Positions 1 through 8,593 are shown, numbered from the stretch's first letter. The stretch: DNA of 64,000 bases from Curtobacterium luteum (GCF_001475545.1 NZ_LDQC01000002.1:86900-150899); one strand, 5' to 3'. The notes: generated by a model from the sequence alone, not told the origin. Translations and numbers: made by a program.

Positions 1-332
1 AACACGCGTCGGTGGTCACCGGTCGGGTTCTCCTCCGGCGGGTGCGGCGGGTCGATCGGGAACGGGTACTGCAGGTTCGTGTAGCTCGGCGCCCCGTGCC
101 CGTGCAGGACCCAGTGCGACGGCACCGGCAGGGTGCCCCAGTCGTCGTCGACCCCGGGGACCGGGACGTCGGCGACGGGCGACCAGCGGAAGTCCCACTC
201 GCCGTCCAGTGACAGCGAGGGGGCGTCCGTGTGCAACCAGGCACGGGGTGCCAGTCGCGAGTCGGAGCCGGGGGCGGTGGATGCCAGGTCGGCGAGCGCC
301 GACTCGTTGGACGGCTGTGCAGTGACGGTCAA
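1..332 (-). CDS. GH2 beta-galactosidase, N-terminal part (runs off the left edge)
   Basis: About 110 N-terminal residues of a glycoside hydrolase family 2 enzyme are visible. The segments PRAWLHTDAPSLSLDGEWDF, LPVPSHWVLHG, YTNLQYPFPIDPP and ENPTGDHRR are the usual opening of the LacZ-type sugar-binding domain. The catalytic domain lies outside the window, so activity is inferred from family. The likely start is TTG at 332, which overlaps the stop of the upstream permease by four bases (TTGA); GGAAGG lies about 12 bases upstream. No ATG or GTG start fits. It is the last visible gene of the binding protein-permease-permease operon, so it probably cleaves the imported galactoside in the cytoplasm; no signal peptide is seen. 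Confidence 0.85.
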   Translation of the reverse strand, partial: MTVTAQPSNESALADLASTAPGSDSRLAPRAWLHTDAPSLSLDGEWDFRWSPVADVPVPGVDDDWGTLPVPSHWVLHGHGAPSYTNLQYPFPIDPPHPPEENPTGDHRRV

Positions 333-1264
333 CCCTTGACCGATCCTTCCGTGAGGCCCCCGCGCCAGAAGCGCTGCAGGACGATGATCGCGATCACGAG
401 CGGGATGACCGAGACGAGCACTCCGCCGGTGGTGAGCTGGTAGAACTCTGGCAGACGATCGACCTGTGCACGCCAGTTGTTGAGTCCCAGGGTGATCGGG
501 TAGAGCTTCTGGTCCGCCAGCATGATGAGCGGCAGGAAGAAGTTGTTCCAGATGCCGACGACCTGGAACAGGAACACCGTGACGAGCGCCGGGGTCATCT
601 GGCGGAGCACGATCGTGTGGAAGATCCGCAGCTCGCCCGCGCCGTCGATGCGCGCCTGCTCGAGGAGCGCGGTGTCGACCGACGCCGCCGCGTAGACCCG
701 GCAGAGGAACAGTCCGAACGGGGAGACGAGGCTCGGGATGAGCACGCTCCAGTACGTGTCCGTCAGGCCCAGCGTCGAGAACAGCAGGAACAGCGGCAGC
801 GCGGTGGCCGTCCCGGGGACGAGCACGCCACCGAGGATCGTGCCGAACACGAGCTGCCGACCGCGGAACTCGTACTTCGCGAGCGCGTAGCCACCCGCGG
901 CGGCGAAGTACGTCGCGAGCACTGCGCCGACGCCCGAGTAGAGGATGCTGTTCGCGATCCACCGGACGAAGATGCCGCCGTCGTACGAGAACACCTGCGC
1001 GATGTTGCTGAACAGCGCGAACTCGCCGCCGAACCAGAACCCGTTCGTCGCGAACAGTGCCCCGGTGGTCTTCGTCGCGGCGATGACGACCCAGTACAAC
1101 GGCACCAGGAAGTAGATCGCGACGATGACGAGGATGCCCGTCACCACGATCTGGGACTTCCCGGACCGGTCGAGCTTGCGGCGCTGGTGCGCGGTGATGG
1201 CGGTGGTGTCGACGGGCTCCGCCGCCCGCTTCGTCACCGGCGCCTGGATCGTCTCGCCGCTCAT
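329..1264 (-). CDS. Carbohydrate ABC transporter permease (MalG-like)
   Basis: Inner-membrane subunit of a CUT1-type sugar importer, 311 residues. It has a cytoplasmic N-tail, a first membrane helix near residues 38-60, several more helices, and the ATPase-contacting EAA loop around residues 201-215 (EQARIDGAGELRIF). The ATG at 1264 overlaps the stop of the preceding permease by four bases, which suggests translational coupling. No ATPase gene is in the operon; in actinobacteria such importers usually share an MsiK-type ATPase encoded elsewhere (known of the family, not seen here). It probably carries a beta-galactoside, judging from the enzyme gene that follows. Confidence 0.93.
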   Translation of the reverse strand: MSGETIQAPVTKRAAEPVDTTAITAHQRRKLDRSGKSQIVVTGILVIVAIYFLVPLYWVVIAATKTTGALFATNGFWFGGEFALFSNIAQVFSYDGGIFVRWIANSILYSGVGAVLATYFAAAGGYALAKYEFRGRQLVFGTILGGVLVPGTATALPLFLLFSTLGLTDTYWSVLIPSLVSPFGLFLCRVYAAASVDTALLEQARIDGAGELRIFHTIVLRQMTPALVTVFLFQVVGIWNNFFLPLIMLADQKLYPITLGLNNWRAQVDRLPEFYQLTTGGVLVSVIPLVIAIIVLQRFWRGGLTEGSVKG

Positions 1265-2388
1265 GCTTCCGCACCCTTCTGGTCGGACTGGAGGCGCGGT
1301 GCGGCTCCGGTGGTCGTGCTGCGGTTCGCGACGCCCGTGGCGGGTCGCGACCCGCCGTCGGCGGTGACGCGCGTCTGGAGCGCACGCCGTGCCTCCAGGC
1401 CGTCGCGCTTCGCGCGCTTCTTCTGGTCCCGCTCGCTCTTCGGCGGCCGGTTCGTCAGCGCGAGGAACGCGAACGACAGGATGAACGCGGCCAGCGCGAT
1501 GATCACGGCCTGCGCCGAGGCGACGCCGTACTCGTTGAAGGCGAACGCGTTCGTGTACGCGGCGTAGTTCGGCGTGTACTCGGTGTCGATCGCGGGTGCG
1601 ACCGTGGACAGGATCTGCGGCTCCGCGAAGAGCTGCAGTGTGCCGATGATCGAGAACACCGTCGTGAGCACGAGCGCGGGTGCGATGAGCGGGATCTGGA
1701 TGCGCCACGCGACCTGGAACGCGTTCGCGCCGTCCATCTTCGCGGCCTCGTAGACCTCGCCGGGGATCGACTTCAGCTGCGCCACGATGATGAGCATGTT
1801 GTAGCCGGTGTACGTCCACGTGACGATGTTCGCGATCGACCACAGGACGCTGTTCGCGCCGAGGAAGTCCGGCTGCAGCCCGATCGACTGCAGCAGCGCC
1901 ACGATCGGGGACAGCCCGGGTACGTAGAGGAACGACCACAGGATGGTCGCGATGACGCCCGGGACGCCGTACGGCATGAAGTACACGGCCCGGAAGAACG
2001 CGGGCCAGCGGGCGCTCGCCGACTCGAGGAGCAGCGCCAGGATCGTGCAGAGGACGATCATCACCGGGACCTGGACGATCCCGAACAGCAGCATGCGGCC
2101 GATCGAGGCGACGAAGCCGGAGTCCTGCAGGGCGATCGCGTAGTTGTCGAACCCGGCGAACCGGCCGACGACGCCGTCCTCACCGAAGAGGCCCTTCCGG
2201 TCGACGGTCGTGAAGCTCTGGAACAGCGCACTGATGATCGGGATGATGAACGTCAGGACGAACAGTGCGAGGAAGGGGCCGAGCAGGATCCACGGGGCCC
2301 GCTTCTGGGCAGCCGTTGCCTTCGTGCTCGTGCGGAAGCCGGTGCGCGGCTGCGAGGTGGCCGTCGCGCGGTCCTGGGTGGCGGTCAT
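1261..2388 (-). CDS. Carbohydrate ABC transporter permease (MalF-like)
   Basis: 375-residue partner permease of the same importer. The first helix follows a polar N-tail at about residue 33, and the EAA loop YEAAKMDGANAFQVAWRI lies near residues 215-232. Start and stop overlap both neighbours by four bases. The C-terminal tail after the last helix is long, charged and disordered (about 50 residues). At DNA level it carries inverted half-elements of the GGAGGC family (1288-1295 and 1391-1398) and an 18-base perfect palindrome at 1339-1356, suggesting that the tail grew by insertion of palindromic sequence. Confidence 0.92.
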   Translation of the reverse strand: MTATQDRATATSQPRTGFRTSTKATAAQKRAPWILLGPFLALFVLTFIIPIISALFQSFTTVDRKGLFGEDGVVGRFAGFDNYAIALQDSGFVASIGRMLLFGIVQVPVMIVLCTILALLLESASARWPAFFRAVYFMPYGVPGVIATILWSFLYVPGLSPIVALLQSIGLQPDFLGANSVLWSIANIVTWTYTGYNMLIIVAQLKSIPGEVYEAAKMDGANAFQVAWRIQIPLIAPALVLTTVFSIIGTLQLFAEPQILSTVAPAIDTEYTPNYAAYTNAFAFNEYGVASAQAVIIALAAFILSFAFLALTNRPPKSERDQKKRAKRDGLEARRALQTRVTADGGSRPATGVANRSTTTGAAPRLQSDQKGAEA

Positions 2389-3749
2389 CGTGCGGTCCTC
2401 ACGCTCAGGCCCTTGTCCCGGAAGGACTGGACGATCTCCCGTTGGGCGAGCTCGACCGCGTCGGTGAGCTTCAGGCCGCCGGTCAGCTTGCGGCGGAACT
2501 GGTTCTGCAGGCTCGTGAACGCGGACTGCGTCACCGGGGACCACGACCAGTCGACGTTCTGCTCCTGCGCGGCGGGCACGAAGACCTCTTCGTTGTAGTT
2601 CTGCCCGGAGAACCACTCGCTGGGCTTCTGCCGAGCGGCGCCGATGTAGTCCTTGGCGGGGGACCAGCCGATGCCGCAGTACTTGATCATCGCGTTGATG
2701 CCCTCCTCCGAGGTGGTCATCCACGTGATGAACTCGAGCGCTTCGGCCGGGTGCTTCGCGTTCGCGAGGACCGCGGCCGTCGAGCCGCCGATCGCGCTCG
2801 AGCCGAAGCCCGTGTCGCCCCACGTCTGCATGGGCGCGACCTTCCACTTGCCCTCGCCGCCCTGCACCGACTGGATGAGCGCGTCTCCCCAGCTCGCACT
2901 CGTGACGGCCGCGATCTTGCCGCTGGCCGCCGCGGCGTACCACCCGGGGGAGTACGCGCCGGCGCTCGTGTCGACCAGCTTGTCGTCGATGACGCCGTCG
3001 AAGAACTCGGCGACCATCATCGTCCGGTCGTCGGTCATGTCGACGACCCACTCGTCGCCGTCGATCCGGAACCACCGGGCCCCGGCCTGCTGCGCGTACG
3101 CGGCGAAGGGGGACGCGTCGGCGACCGGGAACACCTCGAGGTAGTTGCCGTTGCCCGTCCCGCGCACCTTGTCGGCGAGGTCGCGCCACTCGTCCCAGGT
3201 CTTCGGCGGCTCCCCACCGGCCTGCTCGAGGATCGCGGTCTGGTAGTAGAAGCCCATCGGCCCGGTGTCCTGCGGGATCCCGTAGATGCCGTCCACGAAC
3301 GACACCTGCGCCCACGCTGCCTCGTCGTACTTCGACTCGAAGTCCTTCGCGCCGTACCGGGCGAGGTCCGTCAGGCCGTTCGCGAGCATGAACTCGGGGA
3401 TCTGGCGGAGCTCGACCTGTCCGATGTCCGGGCCACCGCCGGCCGCGAGCGCGGAGTACATCTTCTGGTACCCGCCACTGTTGCCGCCGGGGATCCAGTT
3501 CGCGGTGACCTGGATGCGGGGGTTCTTCGCGTTCCAGACGTCGCAGACCTTCTGGAGGTCCTTGAGCCACGCCCAGTAGGTGAGCTGGACGGTCTCGCCG
3601 CCCGAAGCGGCGGGGATGAGCGCCGCCTTGTTGACGTTCGTCGAGCCCGGCACCGCACAGCCGGCGAGGAGGCCCGCCGCGGCCGTTCCCAGGCCGAAGC
3701 CCAGGAGTTGTCGTCTCGTGATGGGGCTTCTTCTGCCTGTCGGCGTCAT
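2385..3749 (-). CDS. Sugar ABC transporter substrate-binding lipoprotein
   Basis: 454-residue extracellular binding protein of SBP family 1. The N-terminus has a twin-arginine (TRRQLLGFGLG) followed by a lipobox ending LLAGC (Cys31), so export is probably through Tat with lipid anchoring. The mature part has the expected WAW, GGNSGGYQKMYSALAAGGGP and YGIPQDTGPMGFYYQ type segments. The ATG at 3749 is chosen because CGGAG lies seven bases upstream; an ATG at 3770 would add seven residues with a poorer site. First gene of the operon; its promoter should lie in the 230 bases shared with the divergent baeRF gene. Confidence 0.92.
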   Translation of the reverse strand: MTPTGRRSPITRRQLLGFGLGTAAAGLLAGCAVPGSTNVNKAALIPAASGGETVQLTYWAWLKDLQKVCDVWNAKNPRIQVTANWIPGGNSGGYQKMYSALAAGGGPDIGQVELRQIPEFMLANGLTDLARYGAKDFESKYDEAAWAQVSFVDGIYGIPQDTGPMGFYYQTAILEQAGGEPPKTWDEWRDLADKVRGTGNGNYLEVFPVADASPFAAYAQQAGARWFRIDGDEWVVDMTDDRTMMVAEFFDGVIDDKLVDTSAGAYSPGWYAAAASGKIAAVTSASWGDALIQSVQGGEGKWKVAPMQTWGDTGFGSSAIGGSTAAVLANAKHPAEALEFITWMTTSEEGINAMIKYCGIGWSPAKDYIGAARQKPSEWFSGQNYNEEVFVPAAQEQNVDWSWSPVTQSAFTSLQNQFRRKLTGGLKLTDAVELAQREIVQSFRDKGLSVRTAR

Positions 3750-3981
3750 CGCACGGCTCCGGTTCGTCATCGATCGGGGTCCCGCCCAGCCAACCACAAA
3801 ACCGAGCGTTGCTGTACTTTCGCGCAGGTCGCTGGGCGTTCCCTCCGCGCTGTGGACGCACGCGGGCCGACGGGGGGAGTGTGGGCGCACGCGGACGCAG
3901 GGGACCGTGACAGGGTCCGTCCGAACCGGTGTCCGCCGTCGGGGCTGTCCTGCTCCGGCACGCTGAGCGGAAGGAGCTGCC

Positions 3982-5139
3982 ATGACGTCGACCAACGCGA
4001 CGAGCGAACTGCACGAGATCCTGGGACAGCGGCTGGAGGACGGGGGCACGTGGGCCTGGGCCTACGCCGACGTCTCCGGCAACGTGGAGGACCCGAGGCG
4101 GCAGGCGGCGCTCAAGCTCCGTGCGGTCGAGGAGTCGCTCCGTGCCCAGGGCGCCCCGGCCTCCGTCGTCGACGCGATCGCCGCCGAGTTCGAGCAGGAG
4201 GCCGGCGTCCCCTCACCCGTCACCCGGTACGTGCTCGTCCACGACGGGTCGGTCGTCCTGAGCGAGGTCCTCCCCGGACACCTGCACGGTGCCGAGTCCG
4301 TCGGCGTCGGCGCCGTCCCCGACCTCGTGCCGCTCGTCGCCCACCGCCCGGTCGACCTGCCGTTCCTCGTCGTGCACGCCGGCAAGGAGGGCGGCGCCTT
4401 CCGGACGTACCGGCTCGGCCACGCGCCCGTCGCGCCGGACGAGCAGCACGTCGAGGGCCGCAACGACACCCTGCACTACGCGAAGGCCGGCACCGGGTGG
4501 AAGCAGCCGCACTGGCAGCAGCACACCGAGGAGATCTGGAAGCAGAACCAGTCCGAACTCGCGGCCGCCCTCGACGCCACGGTCCGCGAGCGTCGACCGG
4601 GGCTCGTCGTCATCGCGGGGGACGTCACCGCACGCGAGCTGCTCGTGAAGTCGCTGTCGGCCGAGACGAAGGCCCTCGTGTCCGTGTTCCCGGGGGACCC
4701 CCGGGCCGACACCGCGTCGAAGCAGGCGTTCGTCGAACACGTCGAGGTGGCACTCGCCCGCGTCGTCGCCACCCGGCGGCACGACCTCGAGGACCTCCTC
4801 CGCACCCACGTCGGGCGCGGGGACAACCAGGCCGTGACGGGGCTCGGATCGGTGGTCGAAGCGCTGCAGCAGGCGCAGAGCTCGGTCGTCGCGCTCGACG
4901 CCGTGGCGATCGGCGACCGGACCCTCCTCGCACTCGGGGCAGCGCCCTGGGTCGCGACCGCTCCGGAGCAGGCCGGCGGTGTCCCGGTGATCGGACCCGT
5001 GCCGGCGGTGTGCGCGCTCGTCCGGGCGGCGGTGCTCACGGACGCGGAGCTCGTGCTCGTCAACGCGGCGTCGCTCCCGGGCGGCGCGGCGGCGGCCGCG
5101 CTCCTGCGCTGGCCGGTCGGACCGGCCGTGCCCGCCTGA
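3982..5139 (+). CDS. Rv2629/baeRF-family protein (release-factor-like fold)
   Basis: 385-residue cytoplasmic protein resembling the mycobacterial Rv2629 group of the bacterial archaeo-eukaryotic release-factor family. Recognisable parts are the opening helix EILGQRLEDGGTWAWAYADV, the central YVLVHDGSVVLSEVLPGH strand, and the VVIAGDVTARELLVKSL segment followed by a C-terminal domain with VVALDAVAIGDRTLLALG. The family is linked to ribosome rescue or hibernation, but this is inference from fold; I see no GGQ hydrolysis motif. AAGGAG lies five bases before the ATG. Single-gene unit ending in a strong hairpin at 5154-5201. Confidence 0.75.
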   Translation: MTSTNATSELHEILGQRLEDGGTWAWAYADVSGNVEDPRRQAALKLRAVEESLRAQGAPASVVDAIAAEFEQEAGVPSPVTRYVLVHDGSVVLSEVLPGHLHGAESVGVGAVPDLVPLVAHRPVDLPFLVVHAGKEGGAFRTYRLGHAPVAPDEQHVEGRNDTLHYAKAGTGWKQPHWQQHTEEIWKQNQSELAAALDATVRERRPGLVVIAGDVTARELLVKSLSAETKALVSVFPGDPRADTASKQAFVEHVEVALARVVATRRHDLEDLLRTHVGRGDNQAVTGLGSVVEALQQAQSSVVALDAVAIGDRTLLALGAAPWVATAPEQAGGVPVIGPVPAVCALVRAAVLTDAELVLVNAASLPGGAAAAALLRWPVGPAVPA

Positions 5140-5153
5140 TGTGGTGAGCATCT

Positions 5154-5201
5154 GACGGACGGGAGGCGCGGTGTCGGCCGGCACCGCGCCTCCCGTCCGT
5201 C
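5154..5201. terminator. Bidirectional terminator hairpin, GGAGGC family, perfect copy
   Basis: Arms 5154-5173 and 5182-5201 are perfect 20-base complements around an 8-base loop. It lies between convergent genes, and its right arm overlaps the stop codon (5200-5202) of the minus-strand acyltransferase. There is no T-tract. It matches other hairpins in this window in the GACGGGAGGC...GCCTCCCGTC outer stem, so it belongs to a dispersed family. Confidence 0.85.
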
Positions 5202-6309
5202 ATGGCACCGTCGACTCGTCCCGCGGCGGTGCCCGGTGCCCCCCGAGGATGTCGGCGGACGACCGGTCTCGAGGCGGTCGATCCGACCAGCGGTGTACGG
5301 CGGGCGGAGGTCGGAACAAGTGGTCGGCACGGGTGCCCCGCACCGGCCAGTAGCCGACGAGCCCCGCGAGCGTCGCGACGACGGTGAGAGCAGCGATCGT
5401 GCCGGTCGGGTGTGCGACGAGGAACGGCGTCGCACCGAGGAGCTCGGCCGATGCGAGGAGGCCGACGATGACGGCCGTGTGGGTCAGGTAGGGGACGATC
5501 GACCAGCGCCCGAGCGCGCGGATCGGATTCGTCACGCGCAAGTCGTCCAGGACACGCGCGATCACGAGCGCGGACGCAGTCCCGATCACGACGTGGAGCA
5601 CTGCGAGTGCGTGCTCCATGATGCCGGTCGACCTCGCGTGGGCCTCACCGACAGCGACCCAGACGCAGACGGCCACGACCGCCACGGGGGGAGACCCGAA
5701 CCGATCGGCGTTCGCGATCAGTCGTGGCCCGAGGTGCGCGCCGATCGCGGTCAGGAACGCGAACTGTGGCAGTCCCTGCAGACCGGGCCCGGCCACGTGC
5801 CAGAGGTCGTCACCGACCACCGAGCGGCCCCACCCGATCACCCAGGCGCCGACGACGGTGAGGGCGGAGAGGACGACCACCGCTGGCAGACGTCGGGTCA
5901 GCCACACCAGCACGAAGTGGAGCGCGAGTGCCCACAGGTACCAGATCTCGCCGTTCGGGCGCACGAACGCCGCGATGACCCTCGCTGTCTCACCGATCAG
6001 ATCGAGGTCCTCGCCCGCGGACGAGTGGCCGACGAGGCGGTACACGAACACCCCCGGTTGCCAGAGCACGTAGAGGTAGAGCAGCGGAGTGATCCGCGTC
6101 ACCAGGTGGCGCGCCGGAGTGTCGTGTGCGGTCAGCGCCGGACCCGCGAGGATGCCGGAGACGATGAAGAAGACGGGCAGTGGCATCACCAGGTGATCGA
6201 GCACCCACCGGGCGATCTCGGAGTCGGCCGGAGCCCAGGCGGCGACGTGGATCAGGACGATCCCGACGATCGCGAACCCTTTTGCGGTGTCGAGCCAACC
6301 GATCCTCAT
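5200..6309 (-). CDS. Acyltransferase-3 family membrane protein
   Basis: 369-residue multi-pass membrane protein of the OafA/OpgC acyltransferase group, with about ten helices. It starts MRIGWLDTAKGFAIVGIVLIH, the family hallmark (DTAKG plus a conserved His in the first helix), and has PVFFIVSGIL in helix 2. These enzymes move acyl groups onto extracytoplasmic sugars; the acceptor here is unknown. The last 30 residues are basic and disordered. The ATG at 6309 has no Shine-Dalgarno sequence but lies six bases after a -10 box, so the mRNA is probably leaderless. It follows the MFS gene in the same orientation but has its own promoter. Confidence 0.85.
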   Translation of the reverse strand: MRIGWLDTAKGFAIVGIVLIHVAAWAPADSEIARWVLDHLVMPLPVFFIVSGILAGPALTAHDTPARHLVTRITPLLYLYVLWQPGVFVYRLVGHSSAGEDLDLIGETARVIAAFVRPNGEIWYLWALALHFVLVWLTRRLPAVVVLSALTVVGAWVIGWGRSVVGDDLWHVAGPGLQGLPQFAFLTAIGAHLGPRLIANADRFGSPPVAVVAVCVWVAVGEAHARSTGIMEHALAVLHVVIGTASALVIARVLDDLRVTNPIRALGRWSIVPYLTHTAVIVGLLASAELLGATPFLVAHPTGTIAALTVVATLAGLVGYWPVRGTRADHLFRPPPAVHRWSDRPPRDRSSADILGGHRAPPRDESTVP

Positions 6310-6315
6310 AAATGT

Positions 6316-6344
6316 AGAGTATCGGCCGCGATCGGTCAGTTCAA
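6316..6344 (-). promoter_or_regulatory. Sigma-70 type promoter of the acyltransferase, leaderless
   Basis: Read on the minus strand: TTGAAC, exactly 17 bases, TACTCT, then six bases (ACATTT) to the ATG. The start codon falls where transcription should begin. The -35 box overlaps the last codons and stop of the upstream MFS gene. Confidence 0.7.
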
Positions 6345-7532
6345 GACCCGGTCCCGACGAGGCACCAACGGGAGCGCGAGCAACGGCAGGACTGCCAGGA
6401 TCGAGAACGACGCCGCGAACCCGAGCCCCGCGACGAGCGCGCCGACCCCGGGCCCGACGGCGCTCGCCGCGATGAACTGCCCGGTGTTCTGCGCTCCGAG
6501 TGCGCGCCCGGACCAGAACGGCCCCGCAGCCTCGGCGACCGACGTGTACGCCAGGCCGTTGTCCGCGACGGTCACACTCGTCGCCACCACGAGGAACACC
6601 GCCCCCGCTGCCAGGTGGGTCACGTCCACGAGCGCCAGCACACCCATCACCGCCGCAGCGCTCACGGCGACGACCCGCAGCGGGCCGACCCGGGAGCCCG
6701 CGCGGTCGCTCCACGCCCCGACGAGGATGCGTCCGACCGCCCCGACGAACTGCGCGCCGCCGACGAGGAGTCCGGCCGCGCCGGTCGACCACCCGAGCCC
6801 GACGAGCCACACCAGCCCGTACGTGGACAGGGTGAACTGCGGCACGACGAGCAACACCGACACCGCGTGGATGCGCCAGAGGAACCCGTTCGACCGGTAG
6901 GGGTTCGCCACGTGCTCGGCCGACGCTTCGGCGCGGGAGGCTCGCGGTGGGTCGACGATGCCGATCGCGCAGAGGACCGCGAGCACGGCGCAGAGCAGGA
7001 CCGGCAGCACGAGCGACGCCCGGATGTCCTCCGCCTCGGCGAGCTGTGGGACGGTCACCGCGGCCAGGGTCACGCCGAGCGGCTGCGACATCTGTCGGAT
7101 CCCCATCGCGAGCCCGCGACGCTCCTTCGGGAACCAGCCGACCACCACGCGACCGCTCGCCGCGTTCGTGGAAGCGCTCGTCATGCCGGCGGCCAGGAAC
7201 GCGATCCCGAGCAGCACGGTGTTCCCGGCTGCGAGCCACGCCGCAGCGACCGCGGCGGTCGTCAGCACGAGCCCGCCCGCGATCACCACCCGCTCGCCGA
7301 CCCGGTCCGTGACGGCGCCCCAAGCGATCAGGGTGAGGACCATGCCGAACGTGGGTGCCGCGGCGAGGATCCCGGCCGCGGGCAGCGTGGTGCCGTGCGC
7401 GTGCAGGTACGGGATGAGGAGCGCCGGCGCGGACACGACGAGGGTCCCGGCCGCCTGCGCCGCCACCCCGAGCGCGAGCATCGTCCACGCACGGCGGGTC
7501 GCCGTCGGGCGAGGGGCGGTGGTCGTCGTCAC
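6336..7532 (-). CDS. MFS transporter
   Basis: 398-residue, 12-helix major facilitator. The loop 2-3 signature appears as AWGAVTDRVGERVV, and GWFPKERRGLAMGIRQMSQPLG matches the helix 4-5 region of the oxalate/formate or CynX-like drug and anion transporter groups; the substrate cannot be named. The start is GTG at 7532, preceded by CGGAAC. It is divergent from a GntR regulator, and the two share an intergenic region of under 70 bases containing two palindromes, so the regulator very probably controls it. Confidence 0.88.
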   Translation of the reverse strand: MTTTTAPRPTATRRAWTMLALGVAAQAAGTLVVSAPALLIPYLHAHGTTLPAAGILAAAPTFGMVLTLIAWGAVTDRVGERVVIAGGLVLTTAAVAAAWLAAGNTVLLGIAFLAAGMTSASTNAASGRVVVGWFPKERRGLAMGIRQMSQPLGVTLAAVTVPQLAEAEDIRASLVLPVLLCAVLAVLCAIGIVDPPRASRAEASAEHVANPYRSNGFLWRIHAVSVLLVVPQFTLSTYGLVWLVGLGWSTGAAGLLVGGAQFVGAVGRILVGAWSDRAGSRVGPLRVVAVSAAAVMGVLALVDVTHLAAGAVFLVVATSVTVADNGLAYTSVAEAAGPFWSGRALGAQNTGQFIAASAVGPGVGALVAGLGFAASFSILAVLPLLALPLVPRRDRVLN

Positions 7533-7556
7533 GATGGTTCCGTTCGAGAACTGATT

Positions 7557-7577
7557 GGTATACCAAAACGGTATACC
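7557..7577. promoter_or_regulatory. Twin palindromic operator for the GntR/FadR regulator
   Basis: GGTATACC occurs at 7557-7564 and again at 7570-7577, separated by AAAAC. The left copy extends to a 12-base perfect palindrome (TTGGTATACCAA), which matches the FadR-subfamily pattern TGGTnnnACCA. The centres are 13 bases apart. The site lies between the divergent MFS and GntR genes and would cover the promoters of both. Confidence 0.85.
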
Positions 7578-7599
7578 ATGCCTGCTAGGCTTCCCGACC

Positions 7600-8316
7600 G
7601 TGGCTGGAACGACAGACGTGGTGACCGCGGACGACGCGCCGGTGTCACAGACCGCGCAGCTCTACGACAACCTCCGCGCGGCGATCCTGACACTCGACAT
7701 CGCACCCGGCGAGCGCATCTCCGAGCGCGGACTCGAGGCGCGCTTCCACGCCTCGCGCACCCCTGTCCGGGCCGCACTGTCGCGGCTCGAGCGCGAAGGG
7801 CTCATCCTGCACGAGGGTCGCTCGTGGACGGTCACCCCGATCGACCTCGACGAGATCGCCTCCCTCGCGGAACTCCGTGGCGTGCTCGAGCCTGCGGCCG
7901 CGCGACTGGCGGTCGCCCGCGCCTCTGCCGAGCAGCTCGACGAGGTCCGGGCCCACCTCGATGACCTCCGTGAAGCCCCCGACCAGCGCTCGGGCGTCCG
8001 GATGGGCTCGACGTTCCACCTCGACCTCGCTGCACTCGGCGGCAACCGGTTCATCACCGACGCCGTTGCCGACGCGCTCACCCGCCTCGAGCGCACGCGG
8101 TGGATCGAGGTGCGCACGCCCGAGGCCCGCGACGCCGCGTGGGACGAGCACAGCGCGATCCTCGACGCCGTCCGTGCCGGAGACGCCGACCGGGCCGCGG
8201 ACCTGCTCGCGGCGCACGTCGCCGGGACCAACGACCGGCTCCTCGCGTTCATCGCGCAGGAACGTCGTCGGCTCCGTGGCGCCGGCATGGCGATCGTCGG
8301 ACCGACCGAGCGCTGA
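7600..8316 (+). CDS. GntR-family (FadR/FCD) transcriptional regulator
   Basis: 238 residues. The N-terminal winged helix shows LYDNLRAAILTLDIAPGERI...LEARFHASRTPVRAALSRLEREGL, then the all-helical FCD ligand domain (ELRGVLEPAAARLAVARAS...FHLDLAALGGNRFITDAVADAL...EHSAILDAVRAGDADRAADLLAAHV). The His residues of FHLDLA, of the EHSAI motif and of AAHV are the usual metal or ligand contacts. GTG at 7600 is favoured because TAGGCT ends eight bases upstream, fitting a leaderless transcript; a TTG at 7555 would place the operator inside the gene. It probably represses itself and the MFS gene. Confidence 0.88.
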   Translation: MAGTTDVVTADDAPVSQTAQLYDNLRAAILTLDIAPGERISERGLEARFHASRTPVRAALSRLEREGLILHEGRSWTVTPIDLDEIASLAELRGVLEPAAARLAVARASAEQLDEVRAHLDDLREAPDQRSGVRMGSTFHLDLAALGGNRFITDAVADALTRLERTRWIEVRTPEARDAAWDEHSAILDAVRAGDADRAADLLAAHVAGTNDRLLAFIAQERRRLRGAGMAIVGPTER

Positions 8317-8343
8317 CGTCCCGGTCGGTACGACGAACCCGCG

Positions 8344-8496
8344 TCAGAGCGTCGGTTCCTCGCTGCCGTCGGCCTCGCCGAAGATCCAGGCGTTCTGGTT
8401 CCCCTGACTGTGGTCGAGCAGACCGCTCTTCACCTCGTCGAGGGCGATGGACTCGCTGATGACGTCACGGCTCTGTCCGCGGGTGTTCTTCGACAT
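8344..8496 (-). CDS. Orphan 50-residue peptide of unknown function
   Basis: The ATG at 8496 is preceded by a strong site (CAGGAG, seven bases upstream), so translation is likely. The peptide starts MSKNTRGQSRDVISESIAL and ends GNQNAWIFGEADGSEEPTL. The first half is predicted to be a helical, charged leader-like segment; the second half is Gly/Asn/Asp-rich with one Trp and one Phe. It has no Cys, no membrane helix and no signal peptide. A ribosomal peptide precursor is possible, but no maturation enzyme or transporter lies beside it, and I recognise no family. It is convergent with the GntR gene (27 bases apart) and divergent from the lacI gene. Confidence 0.6.
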   Translation of the reverse strand: MSKNTRGQSRDVISESIALDEVKSGLLDHSQGNQNAWIFGEADGSEEPTL

Positions 8497-8593
8497 CGTC
8501 GGCTCCTGTGTGTGGGCATCGGTTCGGTTGACGCAGGCCCCTGCCTGCGGATGCGCTTCCTCACGGGACGTACTGAGGTCGCTCAAGTGTGAC

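Noticed and set aside
2265..5147. 960-codon plus-strand frame across the first binding protein and the baeRF gene
   Set aside because: It is antisense to the binding-protein gene and out of frame with the baeRF gene, which has its own ribosome-binding site and family motifs.
8344..8496. Lasso-peptide precursor
   Set aside because: From the Gly of the tail, no Asp or Glu falls at ring position 7-9, the leader lacks the Thr at position -2, and no cyclase or protease genes are near.
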